A program made the translations under genes and the position numbers. A stretch of 64,000 nucleotides of DNA from Bacteroidales bacterium (GTDB lineage Bacteria > Bacteroidota > Bacteroidia > Bacteroidales > UBA932), in assembly GCA_011620605.1 (NCBI GenBank), contig WOYW01000015.1, positions 124,001-188,000 of the forward strand, given 5' to 3'. Position 1 is the stretch's first letter. Each line of letters opens with the position of its first letter. Under the pieces are notes generated by a model that did not search any database, was not told the DNA's origin, and saw only the letters and a program-made list of their open reading frames with translations. Shown here one piece after another: positions 26,028 to 35,425 of the stretch.

Positions 26028-27359
26028 ATGTCAAACAATCCCAAAATTTTCGTATTGGACACCAATGTGCTCCTGCACGACCACAAAGCGCTTAGTAATT
26101 TCCAGGAGAACGATATTGTTATTCCCATTATCGTGCTGGAAGAACTGGACAAATTCAAAAAAGGAAACGATCAGATCAATTTTAATGCCCGGGAGTTTGC
26201 CCGGGAACTGGATAAAATACTCGGCGACAAAATGCTGAACGGATGGATTGGCATGGGTCCCGGAAGAGGCCGTCTGAAAGTGGAACTGGGACATCCTTTC
26301 CCTGAAGTGATGGAGGACTCTTTTTATGAAGACACACCGGACCACCGGATCCTGGTAGTAGCCCAGTACATGAAAGAGAACAACCCGGAAAGACGGGTTA
26401 TTCTCATAACCAAAGACGTAAACCTGCGCATTAAAGCCAAAGCCCTGAGCATAGAAGCACAGGATTACATGAACGATAAGGTACGGGACGAAAGCATTGT
26501 AAGCCTGTCAAAAGGAGTGGTAAGAATAAACAGGGTCACTCCCCAGACAATGGCCAAATTGTACCAGACTCCGGAGGGGTTGAGTGCCAAAGACATAAGA
26601 CTGAAAAGAGCTCACAACAACCAGTATTACATATTAAGAAATAAAGACGGAGCCGCTCTGGCCCGTTATGAAGCTTCAAAAAAACGTCTTGTTCCGGTTC
26701 CCAACCACCGGGCTTACGGGATCACCCCCCGAAACCAGGAACAGAATTTTGCTCTGGACGCCTTGCTCAATCCTTCTGTAAGCCTTGTATCCCTTACAGG
26801 TATTGCCGGTACCGGTAAAACGCTGTTGGCCCTGGCTGCAGCACTTGCCCAGGAAGACGATTTTGACCAGATCCTGCTTTCCCGCCCCGTTATCCCCCTG
26901 AAAAACCAGGAAATGGGATTTCTCCCGGGTGATATCAAAGAAAAGCTGGCTCCCTACATGCTGCCGCTGATGGACAATCTGAGTGTGATCAAAGGCAGTG
27001 TTAGAGAAAACAGCCGGGAACATATGCGTATAGAAGAAATGCTCAAAACCGAAAAATTGCTGATATCTCCCCTGGCTTACATCCGCGGAAGAAGTCTTTC
27101 CAAAGTGTTTTTCATTGTGGATGAATCCCAAAACCTGACACCTCATGAAGTCAAGACCATTATTACCAGAGCCGGAGAAGGCAGTAAGCTTGTCTTTACC
27201 GGTGACATTTACCAGATTGACCAACCGTATCTGGATATGCACTCAAACGGTCTCACCTATCTGACAGACAAGATGTTGGGGCAAGATCTTTTTGCCCATG
27301 TCAACCTGGTTAAAGGAGAAAGGAGCCGCCTTGCAGAGGTAGCAGGCAATATATTGTAA
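26028..27359 (+). CDS. PIN-PhoH protein (PhoH2-like ATPase)
   Basis: 443 aa. The N-terminal PIN-type ribonuclease domain (about 5-145) has Asp11 in LDTNVLLHD and a Glu in VLEELDKF. The C-terminal PhoH ATPase domain has Walker A GIAGTGKT at 258-265 and Walker B FIVDESQNL near 365. Such PIN-PhoH fusions are thought to be RNA helicase/nucleases; the substrate is not known here. An almost-consensus box (TATCTTTA) lies about 22 bases before the ATG. It is followed by ppdK, whose own promoter starts just after the stop. Confidence 0.92.
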   Translation: MSNNPKIFVLDTNVLLHDHKALSNFQENDIVIPIIVLEELDKFKKGNDQINFNAREFARELDKILGDKMLNGWIGMGPGRGRLKVELGHPFPEVMEDSFYEDTPDHRILVVAQYMKENNPERRVILITKDVNLRIKAKALSIEAQDYMNDKVRDESIVSLSKGVVRINRVTPQTMAKLYQTPEGLSAKDIRLKRAHNNQYYILRNKDGAALARYEASKKRLVPVPNHRAYGITPRNQEQNFALDALLNPSVSLVSLTGIAGTGKTLLALAAALAQEDDFDQILLSRPVIPLKNQEMGFLPGDIKEKLAPYMLPLMDNLSVIKGSVRENSREHMRIEEMLKTEKLLISPLAYIRGRSLSKVFFIVDESQNLTPHEVKTIITRAGEGSKLVFTGDIYQIDQPYLDMHSNGLTYLTDKMLGQDLFAHVNLVKGERSRLAEVAGNIL

Positions 27360-27367
27360 CTTTTTTA

Positions 27368-27375
27368 TAATTTTG
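27368..27375 (+). promoter_or_regulatory. -7 promoter box of ppdK
   Basis: TAATTTTG fits TAnnTTTG. The ATG is 49 bases farther, giving ppdK an untranslated leader of about 43 bases, in contrast to the leaderless-type genes in this window. Confidence 0.45.
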
Positions 27376-27424
27376 CAGCCCAATACAAGATATTTATCTC
27401 AAATCTAACCTTATACAATTTTTT

Positions 27425-30142
27425 ATGTCAGAAATCAAACGAGTTTACAGCTTTGGCGGGAAAACTGCCGACGGTGATGGTTCTATGAAAAATCTTTTGG
27501 GTGGCAAAGGTGCTAACCTGGCGGAAATGTGCCTCCTGGGAATTCCCGTTCCTGCAGGCTTTACCATAACAACGGAATGTTGCACCGAATATTACGCTCT
27601 GAGATGCAACTACCCAAAGGATCTGGCCAAAGAAGTGGCCGAAGCCCTGAAGAAAACTGAAGATATTATGGGAACACGTTTTGGTGACCCGGAGAACCCT
27701 CTCCTGGTATCTTGCCGCTCGGGCGCCAGAAGTTCCATGCCCGGCATGATGGAAACCGTACTGAACATTGGTCTTTGCTCGGCAACTATCCCGGGACTGA
27801 TCAAAAAAACTGGCAATCCGCGGTTTGTCTACGATGCATACCGCCGGCTGATCATGATGTACTCAGACGTTGTCATGGAAAAAGCCGAAGGCATTGAGCC
27901 GGCCGAAGGACAAAGCATTCGCGTACAGCTGGATGGCCTGCTTCATCAGATGAAAGCCGAAAAAGGCTATAAAAGCGATACCGAGTTATCCGAAGAAGAC
28001 CTGATGACTCTCTGCGATATGTTCAAGAAAAGAGTGGTACATGTTCTGGGCAAACCTTTCCCCGACGATGCCATGGAACAGCTTTGGGGCGGGATCGGTG
28101 CCGTGTTCAAATCATGGAACGGAAAACGCGCCATTTCATACCGCAGGATAGAAGGCATTCCCGACGAATGGGGTACAGCCGTAACCGTACAATCTATGGT
28201 ATTCGGGAACATGGGAGACAATTCCGCTACAGGAGTCGCCTTTTCCAGAAACCCGGCAACAGGGGAAGCCAAATTTTATGGTGAATGGCTGGTCAACGCC
28301 CAGGGTGAAGATGTGGTAGCAGGTATCCGCACTCCTAACCCGTTGAACGAATCCACCAAGAACGAACAAAACAAGCACCTGCATTCTCTGGAAATCTCCA
28401 TGCCTAAGGTTTACGGGGAGCTCAACCAGATCCAGAAGAACCTGGAAGCCCACTTCCGCGACATGCAGGACATAGAATTTACCATACAGGACGGCCGATT
28501 GTGGATGCTTCAGTGCCGCGTGGGAAAACGCACCGGTGTAGCAGCCCTGAACATGGCCATGGACATGTTGCTGGAAGGGCTCATTGACCGCAAAACCGCT
28601 GTTATGAGAGTGGCTCCTTCGCAATTGGATGAACTCCTTCATCCGATCCTGGACCCTGCTTCCGAAAAGGCAGCTGAAGTGGTCGCCAAAGGATTGCCTG
28701 CCGGGCCTGGCGGTGCCGTTGGACAAATCGTCTTCACGGCAGAAAATGCTGTTAAGTGGAACAAAGATGGCAAAAAAGTCATTTTGGTAAGGGAAGAGAC
28801 CAATCCCGAGGACGTTGAAGGAATGCGCGCCGCCGACGGGCTGTTGACAGCACGCGGGGGAATGACTTCACACGCAGCCCTGGTTGCCCGCGGATGGGGA
28901 AAATGTGCCATTGTAGGTTGTGAAGCCGTTCATATTGACCTTTCAAAACGCATACTGACCATTAACGGAAAACAATACCCGGAAGGAACTGTATTCAGCC
29001 TGAACGGAACACGCGGATTTGTATACAACAAGGCTATTGACACCATGGATGCCTCTGAGAATCCCCGTTTCCAGGAGTTTATGAAAATGGTGGATTCTTT
29101 CCGTACCATGGGTGTCCGCACCAACGCCGACACACCCGAAGATGCCCGAATGGCACTGAATTTTGGTGCCGAAGGCATAGGTCTGTTCCGTATTGAGCAC
29201 ATGTTTTACGGCCTACACTCGGAAGCTCCCCTCGGGAAACTCCGGAAAATGATCCTTTCCAATAACGTGGGAGAAAGAAAACTGGCATTGCACGAACTGG
29301 CACCTTACGTAAAAAATGCAGCCAAAGAAACCCTCCGGGTAATGGACGGGTTGCCGCTGACTTTCCGTTTGCTGGATCCGCCACTCCACGAGTTTGTACC
29401 CCAGACTGCCGATAAACAAAAAGAACTGGCCAAAGAACTGGACATCTCCGTGGAAGAGATCATCAAGCGCGGCGAACTCCTGCACGAAGTGAACCCCATG
29501 ATGGGTCATCGCGGTGTACGTTTGGGTGTTTCCTATCCCGAGATCTCTGAGATGCAGTTCCGTGCCATTTTTACGGCAACTGCCGAGTTGATCAAAGAAG
29601 GACACAACCCCAAACCCGAGATCATGATCCCGGTAACTGTGACCGTCAAAGAGCTGGATGATCAAAAAGTGATCGCCGACCGGGTCCATAAAGAAGTCCA
29701 GGATCAGTTCGGGATCACATTTGACTACCTGTACGGCACCATGATAGAGATCCCCAGGGCTACACTGGTAGCGGAAGATATGGCCAAAACGGCACAATTC
29801 TTCTCTTTTGGGACCAACGACCTTACACAGATGACATTCGGGTTCTCCAGGGACGACATCGGGTCGTTTATGGGCGAATACATCCAGAAAAAGATCCTGC
29901 CCTTTGATCCGTTCCAACACATAGATGAAAAATCGGTAGGAAAACTGATCGAAATCGCGATCAACGGAGGCCGTGCCACCAATTCCAAGATCAAACTCGG
30001 CATATGCGGAGAACACGGAGGCGATCCGCAGTCAGTTAAGTTCTGCTATGAAATGGGACTTACCTACGTTTCCTGCTCGCCCTTCAGGGTTCCCATAGCA
30101 CGTTTGGCAGCTGCTCAGGCCGCTATCCAGACAGGCAAATAA
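27425..30142 (+). CDS. ppdK: Pyruvate, phosphate dikinase
   Basis: 905 aa. Interconverts pyruvate, ATP and Pi with PEP, AMP and PPi. The N-terminal ATP-grasp nucleotide domain begins GGKGANLAEM and includes SCRSGARSSMPGMMETVLN. The phosphohistidine is His483 in GGMTSHAALVARGWGK. The C-terminal PEP/pyruvate barrel has GIGLFRIEHMF, EIMIPVTV and the catalytic Cys884 in SCSPFRVPIARLA. It has its own promoter box and ends at a strong terminator. In fermentative Bacteroidales it commonly works in PPi-linked glycolysis or PEP supply. Confidence 0.97.
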   Translation: MSEIKRVYSFGGKTADGDGSMKNLLGGKGANLAEMCLLGIPVPAGFTITTECCTEYYALRCNYPKDLAKEVAEALKKTEDIMGTRFGDPENPLLVSCRSGARSSMPGMMETVLNIGLCSATIPGLIKKTGNPRFVYDAYRRLIMMYSDVVMEKAEGIEPAEGQSIRVQLDGLLHQMKAEKGYKSDTELSEEDLMTLCDMFKKRVVHVLGKPFPDDAMEQLWGGIGAVFKSWNGKRAISYRRIEGIPDEWGTAVTVQSMVFGNMGDNSATGVAFSRNPATGEAKFYGEWLVNAQGEDVVAGIRTPNPLNESTKNEQNKHLHSLEISMPKVYGELNQIQKNLEAHFRDMQDIEFTIQDGRLWMLQCRVGKRTGVAALNMAMDMLLEGLIDRKTAVMRVAPSQLDELLHPILDPASEKAAEVVAKGLPAGPGGAVGQIVFTAENAVKWNKDGKKVILVREETNPEDVEGMRAADGLLTARGGMTSHAALVARGWGKCAIVGCEAVHIDLSKRILTINGKQYPEGTVFSLNGTRGFVYNKAIDTMDASENPRFQEFMKMVDSFRTMGVRTNADTPEDARMALNFGAEGIGLFRIEHMFYGLHSEAPLGKLRKMILSNNVGERKLALHELAPYVKNAAKETLRVMDGLPLTFRLLDPPLHEFVPQTADKQKELAKELDISVEEIIKRGELLHEVNPMMGHRGVRLGVSYPEISEMQFRAIFTATAELIKEGHNPKPEIMIPVTVTVKELDDQKVIADRVHKEVQDQFGITFDYLYGTMIEIPRATLVAEDMAKTAQFFSFGTNDLTQMTFGFSRDDIGSFMGEYIQKKILPFDPFQHIDEKSVGKLIEIAINGGRATNSKIKLGICGEHGGDPQSVKFCYEMGLTYVSCSPFRVPIARLAAAQAAIQTGK

Positions 30143-30165
30143 TCGTGCGCTGTACAATTTGTTTT

Positions 30166-30192
30166 AAAGCTCCCCGCGGGGAGCTTTTTTTT
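30166..30192 (+). terminator. Rho-independent terminator after ppdK
   Basis: AAAGCTCCCC pairs perfectly with GGGGAGCTTT around a CG centre, followed by eight T. Its core is nearly identical to the hairpin at 47727-47750, suggesting a common terminator form in this genome. Confidence 0.9.
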
Positions 30193-30195
30193 CCA

Positions 30196-30203
30196 TATCT
30201 TTG
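30196..30203 (+). promoter_or_regulatory. -7 promoter box of galE
   Basis: TATCTTTG lies directly after the ppdK terminator and 5 bases before the galE ATG. The message is predicted to be leaderless. Confidence 0.6.
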
Positions 30204-30208
30204 TCAGT

Positions 30209-31231
30209 ATGAAAAACATACTTATCACAGGAGGCGCGGGTTTCATAGGAAGTCATACGGCCGTTGAACTGATTGGAGCCGGGTATGGCGTGATCGTAGT
30301 GGACAATCTTTCCAACGCAGATACTACATGCCTGGAAGGAGTGGAAAAAATAACCGGGCAAAAGATCCCGTTTTATAAAGCGGACTGTTGCGAAAAAGAA
30401 GATATGCGCAAGATCTTTGGGGAAAACCGTATAGATGGGGCTATTCACTTTGCGGCCTTTAAGGCGGTGGGAGAAAGTGTGGATAGACCTCTTATGTATT
30501 ATCGTAACAACCTGTTATCCTTTATTACACTGCTGGAAGTAATGATTGAGAACGGGGGCGGTGGTGTAGTTTTTTCTTCTTCCGCCACTGTATACGGACA
30601 GCCTGACAAGCTGCCGGCAACAGAAGACACCCCGCGAAAACCGGCTACCAGTCCATACGGAAACACCAAACAGATATGTGAAGACATCCTACTGGATGCC
30701 GTGAAGGCGCATCCATCTCTGAAAGGTATGATTCTGAGGTATTTCAATCCCATAGGAGCACACCCCTCGGCTCTCATAGGAGAACTGCCCCGGGGCGTTC
30801 CCAACAACCTGGTTCCTTTCATAACGCAGACGGCCGCCGGTCTGAGAGAGGAACTCAGGATTTTCGGGAATGACTACCCTACCCCGGACGGCACGGCTCT
30901 GCGGGATTATATAGATATTGTCGATCTGGCCACTGCCCATGTCTCGGCATTTGAAAGAATGACAGGTCACAACCCCGACGGCTCATGCGAAGTGTTCAAC
31001 ATAGGAACAGGAAGGCCTCTTTCGGTTATGGAACTGGTGGAGAGGTTCATGGCAATAAACCGGGTACCCCTGAAGTATAAGATCGCAGGAAGGCGGGAAG
31101 GAGATGTGGAGGCCGTATGGGCAGATACATCATTGGCCAACCGTGTGCTGGGTTGGAAAGCTTGTCGTAGCGTGGAAGAAACACTGGCCAATGCATGGGC
31201 CTGGGAGAAGAAACTGCGTAGATTAAAATAA
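30209..31231 (+). CDS. galE: UDP-glucose 4-epimerase
   Basis: 340 aa extended short-chain dehydrogenase interconverting UDP-glucose and UDP-galactose. The NAD-binding glycine motif GGAGFIGSHTAVEL is at residues 7-20. The catalytic region shows SSSATVYG and Tyr150/Lys154 in YGNTK. RYFNPIGAHPS and DYIDIVDLATAH are GalE-specific. The length matches the family. dgt follows after 9 bases, so the two are probably cotranscribed. Confidence 0.95.
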   Translation: MKNILITGGAGFIGSHTAVELIGAGYGVIVVDNLSNADTTCLEGVEKITGQKIPFYKADCCEKEDMRKIFGENRIDGAIHFAAFKAVGESVDRPLMYYRNNLLSFITLLEVMIENGGGGVVFSSSATVYGQPDKLPATEDTPRKPATSPYGNTKQICEDILLDAVKAHPSLKGMILRYFNPIGAHPSALIGELPRGVPNNLVPFITQTAAGLREELRIFGNDYPTPDGTALRDYIDIVDLATAHVSAFERMTGHNPDGSCEVFNIGTGRPLSVMELVERFMAINRVPLKYKIAGRREGDVEAVWADTSLANRVLGWKACRSVEETLANAWAWEKKLRRLK

Positions 31232-31240
31232 TTTTTCACT

Positions 31241-32479
31241 ATGAAAAACAAACTGATACCTGAACGTTTTAAAAACCAGAAGACAGATAGTTCTCATGTT
31301 AAATGGGCCCAATCCATGCAGCGTGGTGGTGAATTCCTGCCGCCTGAAGAAAAACCGGACGATACACGGACCCAGTTTTACAGGGACTATTCCCGGATCC
31401 TGCATTGTACTTCTTACCGACGTCTGAAGCACAAGACGCAGGTTTTCTTTGCCACACAGAACGACCATATTTGCACCCGTATGGAGCATGTAAACCATGT
31501 GGCATCCATCAGTTATACCATATCCAAGTTCATGGGGCTGAATACAGAACTGACACAGGCAATAGCCCTGGGGCACGACTTGGGGCACAGTCCATTCGGT
31601 CACGAAGGAGAAACCCTTTTGTCCGAGATCATGCAACAATGGAACGGCACGTTTTGGCATGAAAAAAACGGGTTGTATACGGCAGACAAGATAGCCACTT
31701 TACCCAATGCCTCGGGTATTCATAAAAACCTCCGTCTGACCTATGCTGTCCGCGACGGGATTATTTCCCATTGCGGAGAAGCAGACGAAAACGGACTTTT
31801 TCCCCGGGATGAAGCCATAGACCTGGAAGAAATAACACGTCCCAATCAATTCCAACCTTACACATGGGAAGGTTGTGTAGTTAAACTTTCGGACAAGATC
31901 GCCTACCTGGGCAGGGATATTGAAGATGCCATTGAACTGAACCTTCTGGAACAGGAACGCCTGGATGAACTGAATAAACTAATGAAAAGCATTCCCGATT
32001 CGGAAGGCGTTGTGAATAATACGGCCCTGATAGAACTTTTCATCAAAGACTTGTGCAGGCATTCATTCCCTGAAGAAGGCATGCACTTCTCTCCCCGCTA
32101 TTACGAATTACTGGTCAAGGTCAAAGAGTTCAATTACAAAAACATATACTACCATCCCCGGTTGGTGTACTACCAGGAATATGCCCGGTGTATCATCCAC
32201 ACCATTTTTGATTTCCTGGACGGGTATTACGGAAAAGACATGCTGCCAAAAATTTCGGCAGACATGTCCAAATTTCCTGTTTTGTTAAGGTATTTCCGTG
32301 AATGGCTGATCAAATATAGCGGAACCGATCCGGAAGAAAGGGAAAAGGCCTGTTTCAATAACGATATCATCTATGATCTGGCGGACCGATCTCAATATCG
32401 GCGGTCAATAATCGATTACATTGCGGGAATGACAGACAATTTTGCCATTCGTGTATATCACGAGATCATATCCTTCTAA
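31241..32479 (+). CDS. dgt: Deoxyguanosinetriphosphate triphosphohydrolase (dGTPase family)
   Basis: 412 aa HD-domain enzyme that cleaves dNTPs to nucleoside plus triphosphate. The metal-binding HD pair is His112-Asp113 in GHDLGHSPFGHEGE; an earlier His lies in RMEHVNHVASIS. YRDYSRILHCTSYRRLKHKTQVF is the typical N-terminal region. Start at 31241, 9 bases after galE. The stop overlaps the end of the serpin gene on the other strand by 4 bases. Whether dGTP is the preferred substrate cannot be read from sequence. Confidence 0.93.
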   Translation: MKNKLIPERFKNQKTDSSHVKWAQSMQRGGEFLPPEEKPDDTRTQFYRDYSRILHCTSYRRLKHKTQVFFATQNDHICTRMEHVNHVASISYTISKFMGLNTELTQAIALGHDLGHSPFGHEGETLLSEIMQQWNGTFWHEKNGLYTADKIATLPNASGIHKNLRLTYAVRDGIISHCGEADENGLFPRDEAIDLEEITRPNQFQPYTWEGCVVKLSDKIAYLGRDIEDAIELNLLEQERLDELNKLMKSIPDSEGVVNNTALIELFIKDLCRHSFPEEGMHFSPRYYELLVKVKEFNYKNIYYHPRLVYYQEYARCIIHTIFDFLDGYYGKDMLPKISADMSKFPVLLRYFREWLIKYSGTDPEEREKACFNNDIIYDLADRSQYRRSIIDYIAGMTDNFAIRVYHEIISF

Positions 32480-33714
32480 AGACCGGTCATCAGTCCTGCA
32501 AACAGGATGGTTCCCGTACTTTTCTCCTTAATGAAGTAAAGGAAGGGCCTGTCCACATGAAACGGGATGGTGTGTCCCGGCCCTACAGAAGTTACATTGA
32601 AACCTACCGTGGTTACGGCAGCGGCTTCTGTTCCCTCTTCATCCACCTGGATAAAAGCATTCTGCTTAAGCAAGGCAATAAACAAAGGGATGTCGCTGAT
32701 ATGGCTGAAATCTGCCCTGAAAGGATCAAAGGCTGTTCCCATTCCCATACGTGTCAAAACGGGTATCATGGTTTCCCTGGAATCGAATTCCACTTTAAAG
32801 CGGGGAATTCGCAGGTTCAGTTCGGTGGTATAAAGACCGGAAGTCCAGAGATCCCATTGTTCCAGGGTCAGTCCGGAAACCACATCCATCACGGAAACAC
32901 CGGTATCGGGCAGTACGATCACCATGCTGTAAGCTTTGTTCCCATAAGGGATTTCAGCTATTGCAACGCCTTGGCTTGTCGTATAAGGAAAACTATGGGT
33001 TTGTTCCATATAGGTAACCTGTCCGGTTGATCCTGAAAGGTTTGTGAATGAACCCTTCCAGCTGACCTCTTTATCAAAAGTTGATTCCCATTTTCCCTTG
33101 AAATAAAGGGCATTGGTATAGATCAGCCGAGCGTCGGGATCAAGCTGGTCAATCACTTTTTTGATCAGGTCATTTGTATTGTCGGCACACCACTGATTGA
33201 TGACAGACGGCGCCCCGGGGTCCGAAAAATCCAGGTTTGTTACCGAGGCATCGTAGTAATGTTGCAGGGATTGAATAAAAGGCGTCTTAACCGGGAACTT
33301 TTCCTCTATCCACACGGCATTGGCTATCTGAAGGCTGACGGTGTTGTCCACTTCTTTCAGGGCCGGCACCAGATGGTGGTAAAAAGCGTTCATTTCTTCC
33401 AGGGAATACGGTTCAAAACCTAAGACTCCCTTCATTTCATCCAGGGTGGTCCCCTGTGCCCCGTTGGTTACGGCAGATACGGCCAGGGATGCGCTCAGAG
33501 GAGATATAAAAATATTGTCACCGTTCATTTCCAGGCACATTTCCCGGAACAGGTCAACAGCAAATTCATTGCCCTGATCCAGGATCTCCTGCTGGACTTT
33601 AGTCAGGACAATATTTTTTCTTTCAATTGGTGAATCTGTGTTCAATTTGGAACACGAATAAGTGAAAAGTCCGGCAAGGGCGGTTATGAGCAGTAAATTA
33701 AAGACAGTTTTCAT
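32476..33714 (-). CDS. Serpin-family protease inhibitor, lipoprotein
   Basis: 412 aa. A lipoprotein signal ends FTYSC, with Cys21 as the lipid site, so it is probably on the outer membrane or cell surface. The serpin fold is clear: NIFISPLSASLAVSAVTNGA, TNALYFKGKWESTF, and a C-terminal HVDRPFLYFIKEK. The reactive-centre loop has the small-residue hinge EEGTEAAAVT, typical of inhibitory serpins, with the scissile region in the following VTSVGPGH stretch. Likely targets are host or rival serine/cysteine proteases, by inference. Confidence 0.93.
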   Translation of the reverse strand: MKTVFNLLLITALAGLFTYSCSKLNTDSPIERKNIVLTKVQQEILDQGNEFAVDLFREMCLEMNGDNIFISPLSASLAVSAVTNGAQGTTLDEMKGVLGFEPYSLEEMNAFYHHLVPALKEVDNTVSLQIANAVWIEEKFPVKTPFIQSLQHYYDASVTNLDFSDPGAPSVINQWCADNTNDLIKKVIDQLDPDARLIYTNALYFKGKWESTFDKEVSWKGSFTNLSGSTGQVTYMEQTHSFPYTTSQGVAIAEIPYGNKAYSMVIVLPDTGVSVMDVVSGLTLEQWDLWTSGLYTTELNLRIPRFKVEFDSRETMIPVLTRMGMGTAFDPFRADFSHISDIPLFIALLKQNAFIQVDEEGTEAAAVTTVGFNVTSVGPGHTIPFHVDRPFLYFIKEKSTGTILFAGLMTGL

Positions 33715-33810
33715 AGACTTGGTTTTTTATTTATAAATGCACCTAAACCTTCGATACTGCTTCCGCATTACCAAAAAAACCTTCCTTGCCGACCCCTTAC
33801 GTAAAAAGGT

Positions 33811-33969
33811 TTACAATGGTGAAAAATCTTCCTTTCCTGCACCGCAAAGCGGGCATACCCAATCCTCGGGAAGATCCTCAAAAGCGGTTCCCGGAACTAT
33901 TCCGTTATCAGGATCTCCTTCTGCAGGGTCATATACGTACCCGCACAAATTGCATTCATACTTTTTCAT
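33811..33969 (-). CDS. Rubredoxin
   Basis: 52 aa, complete, beginning [20 protein letters not shown]. The two iron-binding pairs are C-N-L-C-G-Y near residues 6-9 and C-P-L-C-G-A near 39-42, spaced as in all rubredoxins, with the conserved PEDWVCP before the second pair. It carries electrons at a single Fe(Cys)4 site, usually to oxygen- or peroxide-detoxifying enzymes in anaerobes. No partner is adjacent. The stop is at 33811-33813 and a 79-base gap separates its start from tldD. Confidence 0.96.
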   Translation of the reverse strand: MKKYECNLCGYVYDPAEGDPDNGIVPGTAFEDLPEDWVCPLCGAGKEDFSPL

Positions 33970-34034
33970 GATCGTAAAATTTAAGTGTTAAGGATTTCAA
34001 TATATCGTACAGTGTAAAAGTAACACTTTTTTTA

Positions 34035-34042
34035 TACTTTTG
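34035..34042 (+). promoter_or_regulatory. -7 promoter box of tldD-pmbA
   Basis: TACTTTTG fits TAnnTTTG and ends 6 bases before the ATG at 34049. It overlaps the alternative TTG start at 34040, so the ATG is preferred and the message is probably leaderless. Confidence 0.55.
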
Positions 34043-34048
34043 TTTCCC

Positions 34049-35425
34049 ATGAATCAAAAAAAACTATTGGAGCTGGCATTGGGTAAAGGAGGCGATTATG
34101 CCGATCTTTATCTTGAACAGAGTCTGTTCCATGAAATTATATTGAGGGACGGGAAAGTCAATGCTGCCGATACCAACAGCGAAGGAGGCCTTGGCATTCG
34201 TGTGGTTAAGGGACAAAATACCGGATACGCCTATACGGAATCTTCGTTTGCCCACGACAGGGAAAAAGCGGCCAAAACAGCCTCATACATAGCAGACGGA
34301 ACCATAACCCCCAAAGGCCCGGCGAGGTTCACTACGTTGAAACTGCCCGACAGGTACAACATTCTGACACCCTGGGACAGTATTTCCCCCCAGAAAAAAA
34401 TGCCTTATCTTTACGAACTTAACGAGCTGATATTCAGCGCTGATAAGCGTGTGAAAAAAGTAACCGCCCGCCTGGCCGATTCAACCTCTCATATAGAATA
34501 TTACAATTCCCTGGGAATTCACTGTACCGATATACGTCCGCTCGCTTCTCTTTCGGTTTCCTGCATTATGGAGGAAAACAGCCAACGGGAAACGGCATCG
34601 GCATCCCGTTCCTTTAGAATGGGAGCTGAATTCTTGCGCCCGGATCTGATCAAAGAACTTGCCAGGGAAGTGGTTTCGCGTACCGCTTTTCTTTTCGGGG
34701 CAGGACAGCCGCATGGCGGAGTAATGCCCGTGGTCATGTCCGCAGGCAGCTCGGGGATCCTGTTACACGAAGCCGTAGGTCATGCATTTGAAGCCGACTT
34801 TGTCAGAAAAAACACATCCATTTTCTCGGATAAAATGGGAAAACGCATCTGCCGGCCAGGTATCACGGTTATCGATGACGGCACCATCCCGGCCAATCGC
34901 GGTGCATTGAACGTAGATGACGAAGGCGTCCCCGGACAAAAAACCTACATGGTTACGGACGGTATCCTGACTTCTTTTCTGCACGACAGGATCTCGGCCC
35001 GTTTTTTCAATGTGCAGCCTACCGGAAACGGTCGGCGGGAATCTTTCCGGTATATGCCGCTTCCCAGGATGCGGACCACCTACATGGAAAACGGCACGGA
35101 CTCGGAGGAATCCCTGATAGCCTCGGTAAAAAAAGGACTGTACGTGGATTCATTCAGTAACGGGCAGGTGCAGATCGGGGCAGGCGATTTTACTTTTTTT
35201 GTAAAAAGCGGATACCTGATAGAAAACGGGAAATTGACACAACCCGTAAAAGATACCAATATAATTGGCAATGGTCCCCAGACTCTGGCAAAGATCACGG
35301 GAGTAGGAAACAATTGCCTTATAGATAATGGGACCTGGACTTGCGGAAAAGAACAAAGTTGTGAAGTTTCATGCGGAATGCCTTCTGTTCTTGTGAGTTC
35401 ACTGACCGTGGGAGGACGCTTATGA
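34049..35425 (+). CDS. tldD: TldD-type metalloprotease subunit
   Basis: 458 aa. The family's zinc motif HEAVGH is at residues 240-245 (LLHEAVGHAFEADF). The N-terminal region ADLYLEQSLFHEIILRDGKV and the C-terminal GVGNNCLIDNGTWTCGKEQSCEVSCG are typical of TldD. TldD acts with TldE/PmbA as a heterodimer that degrades unfolded or modified peptides. The pmbA gene follows with an ATGA overlap, fitting the obligate pair. Confidence 0.94.
   Translation: MNQKKLLELALGKGGDYADLYLEQSLFHEIILRDGKVNAADTNSEGGLGIRVVKGQNTGYAYTESSFAHDREKAAKTASYIADGTITPKGPARFTTLKLPDRYNILTPWDSISPQKKMPYLYELNELIFSADKRVKKVTARLADSTSHIEYYNSLGIHCTDIRPLASLSVSCIMEENSQRETASASRSFRMGAEFLRPDLIKELAREVVSRTAFLFGAGQPHGGVMPVVMSAGSSGILLHEAVGHAFEADFVRKNTSIFSDKMGKRICRPGITVIDDGTIPANRGALNVDDEGVPGQKTYMVTDGILTSFLHDRISARFFNVQPTGNGRRESFRYMPLPRMRTTYMENGTDSEESLIASVKKGLYVDSFSNGQVQIGAGDFTFFVKSGYLIENGKLTQPVKDTNIIGNGPQTLAKITGVGNNCLIDNGTWTCGKEQSCEVSCGMPSVLVSSLTVGGRL

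Noticed and set aside
29213-30016. Long open frame on the minus strand opposite ppdK (and similar ones at 5142-5942, 28136-28726, 43059-43622)
   Set aside because: They mirror the codon pattern of strongly recognised genes on the plus strand and show no family motif, signal or promoter of their own.
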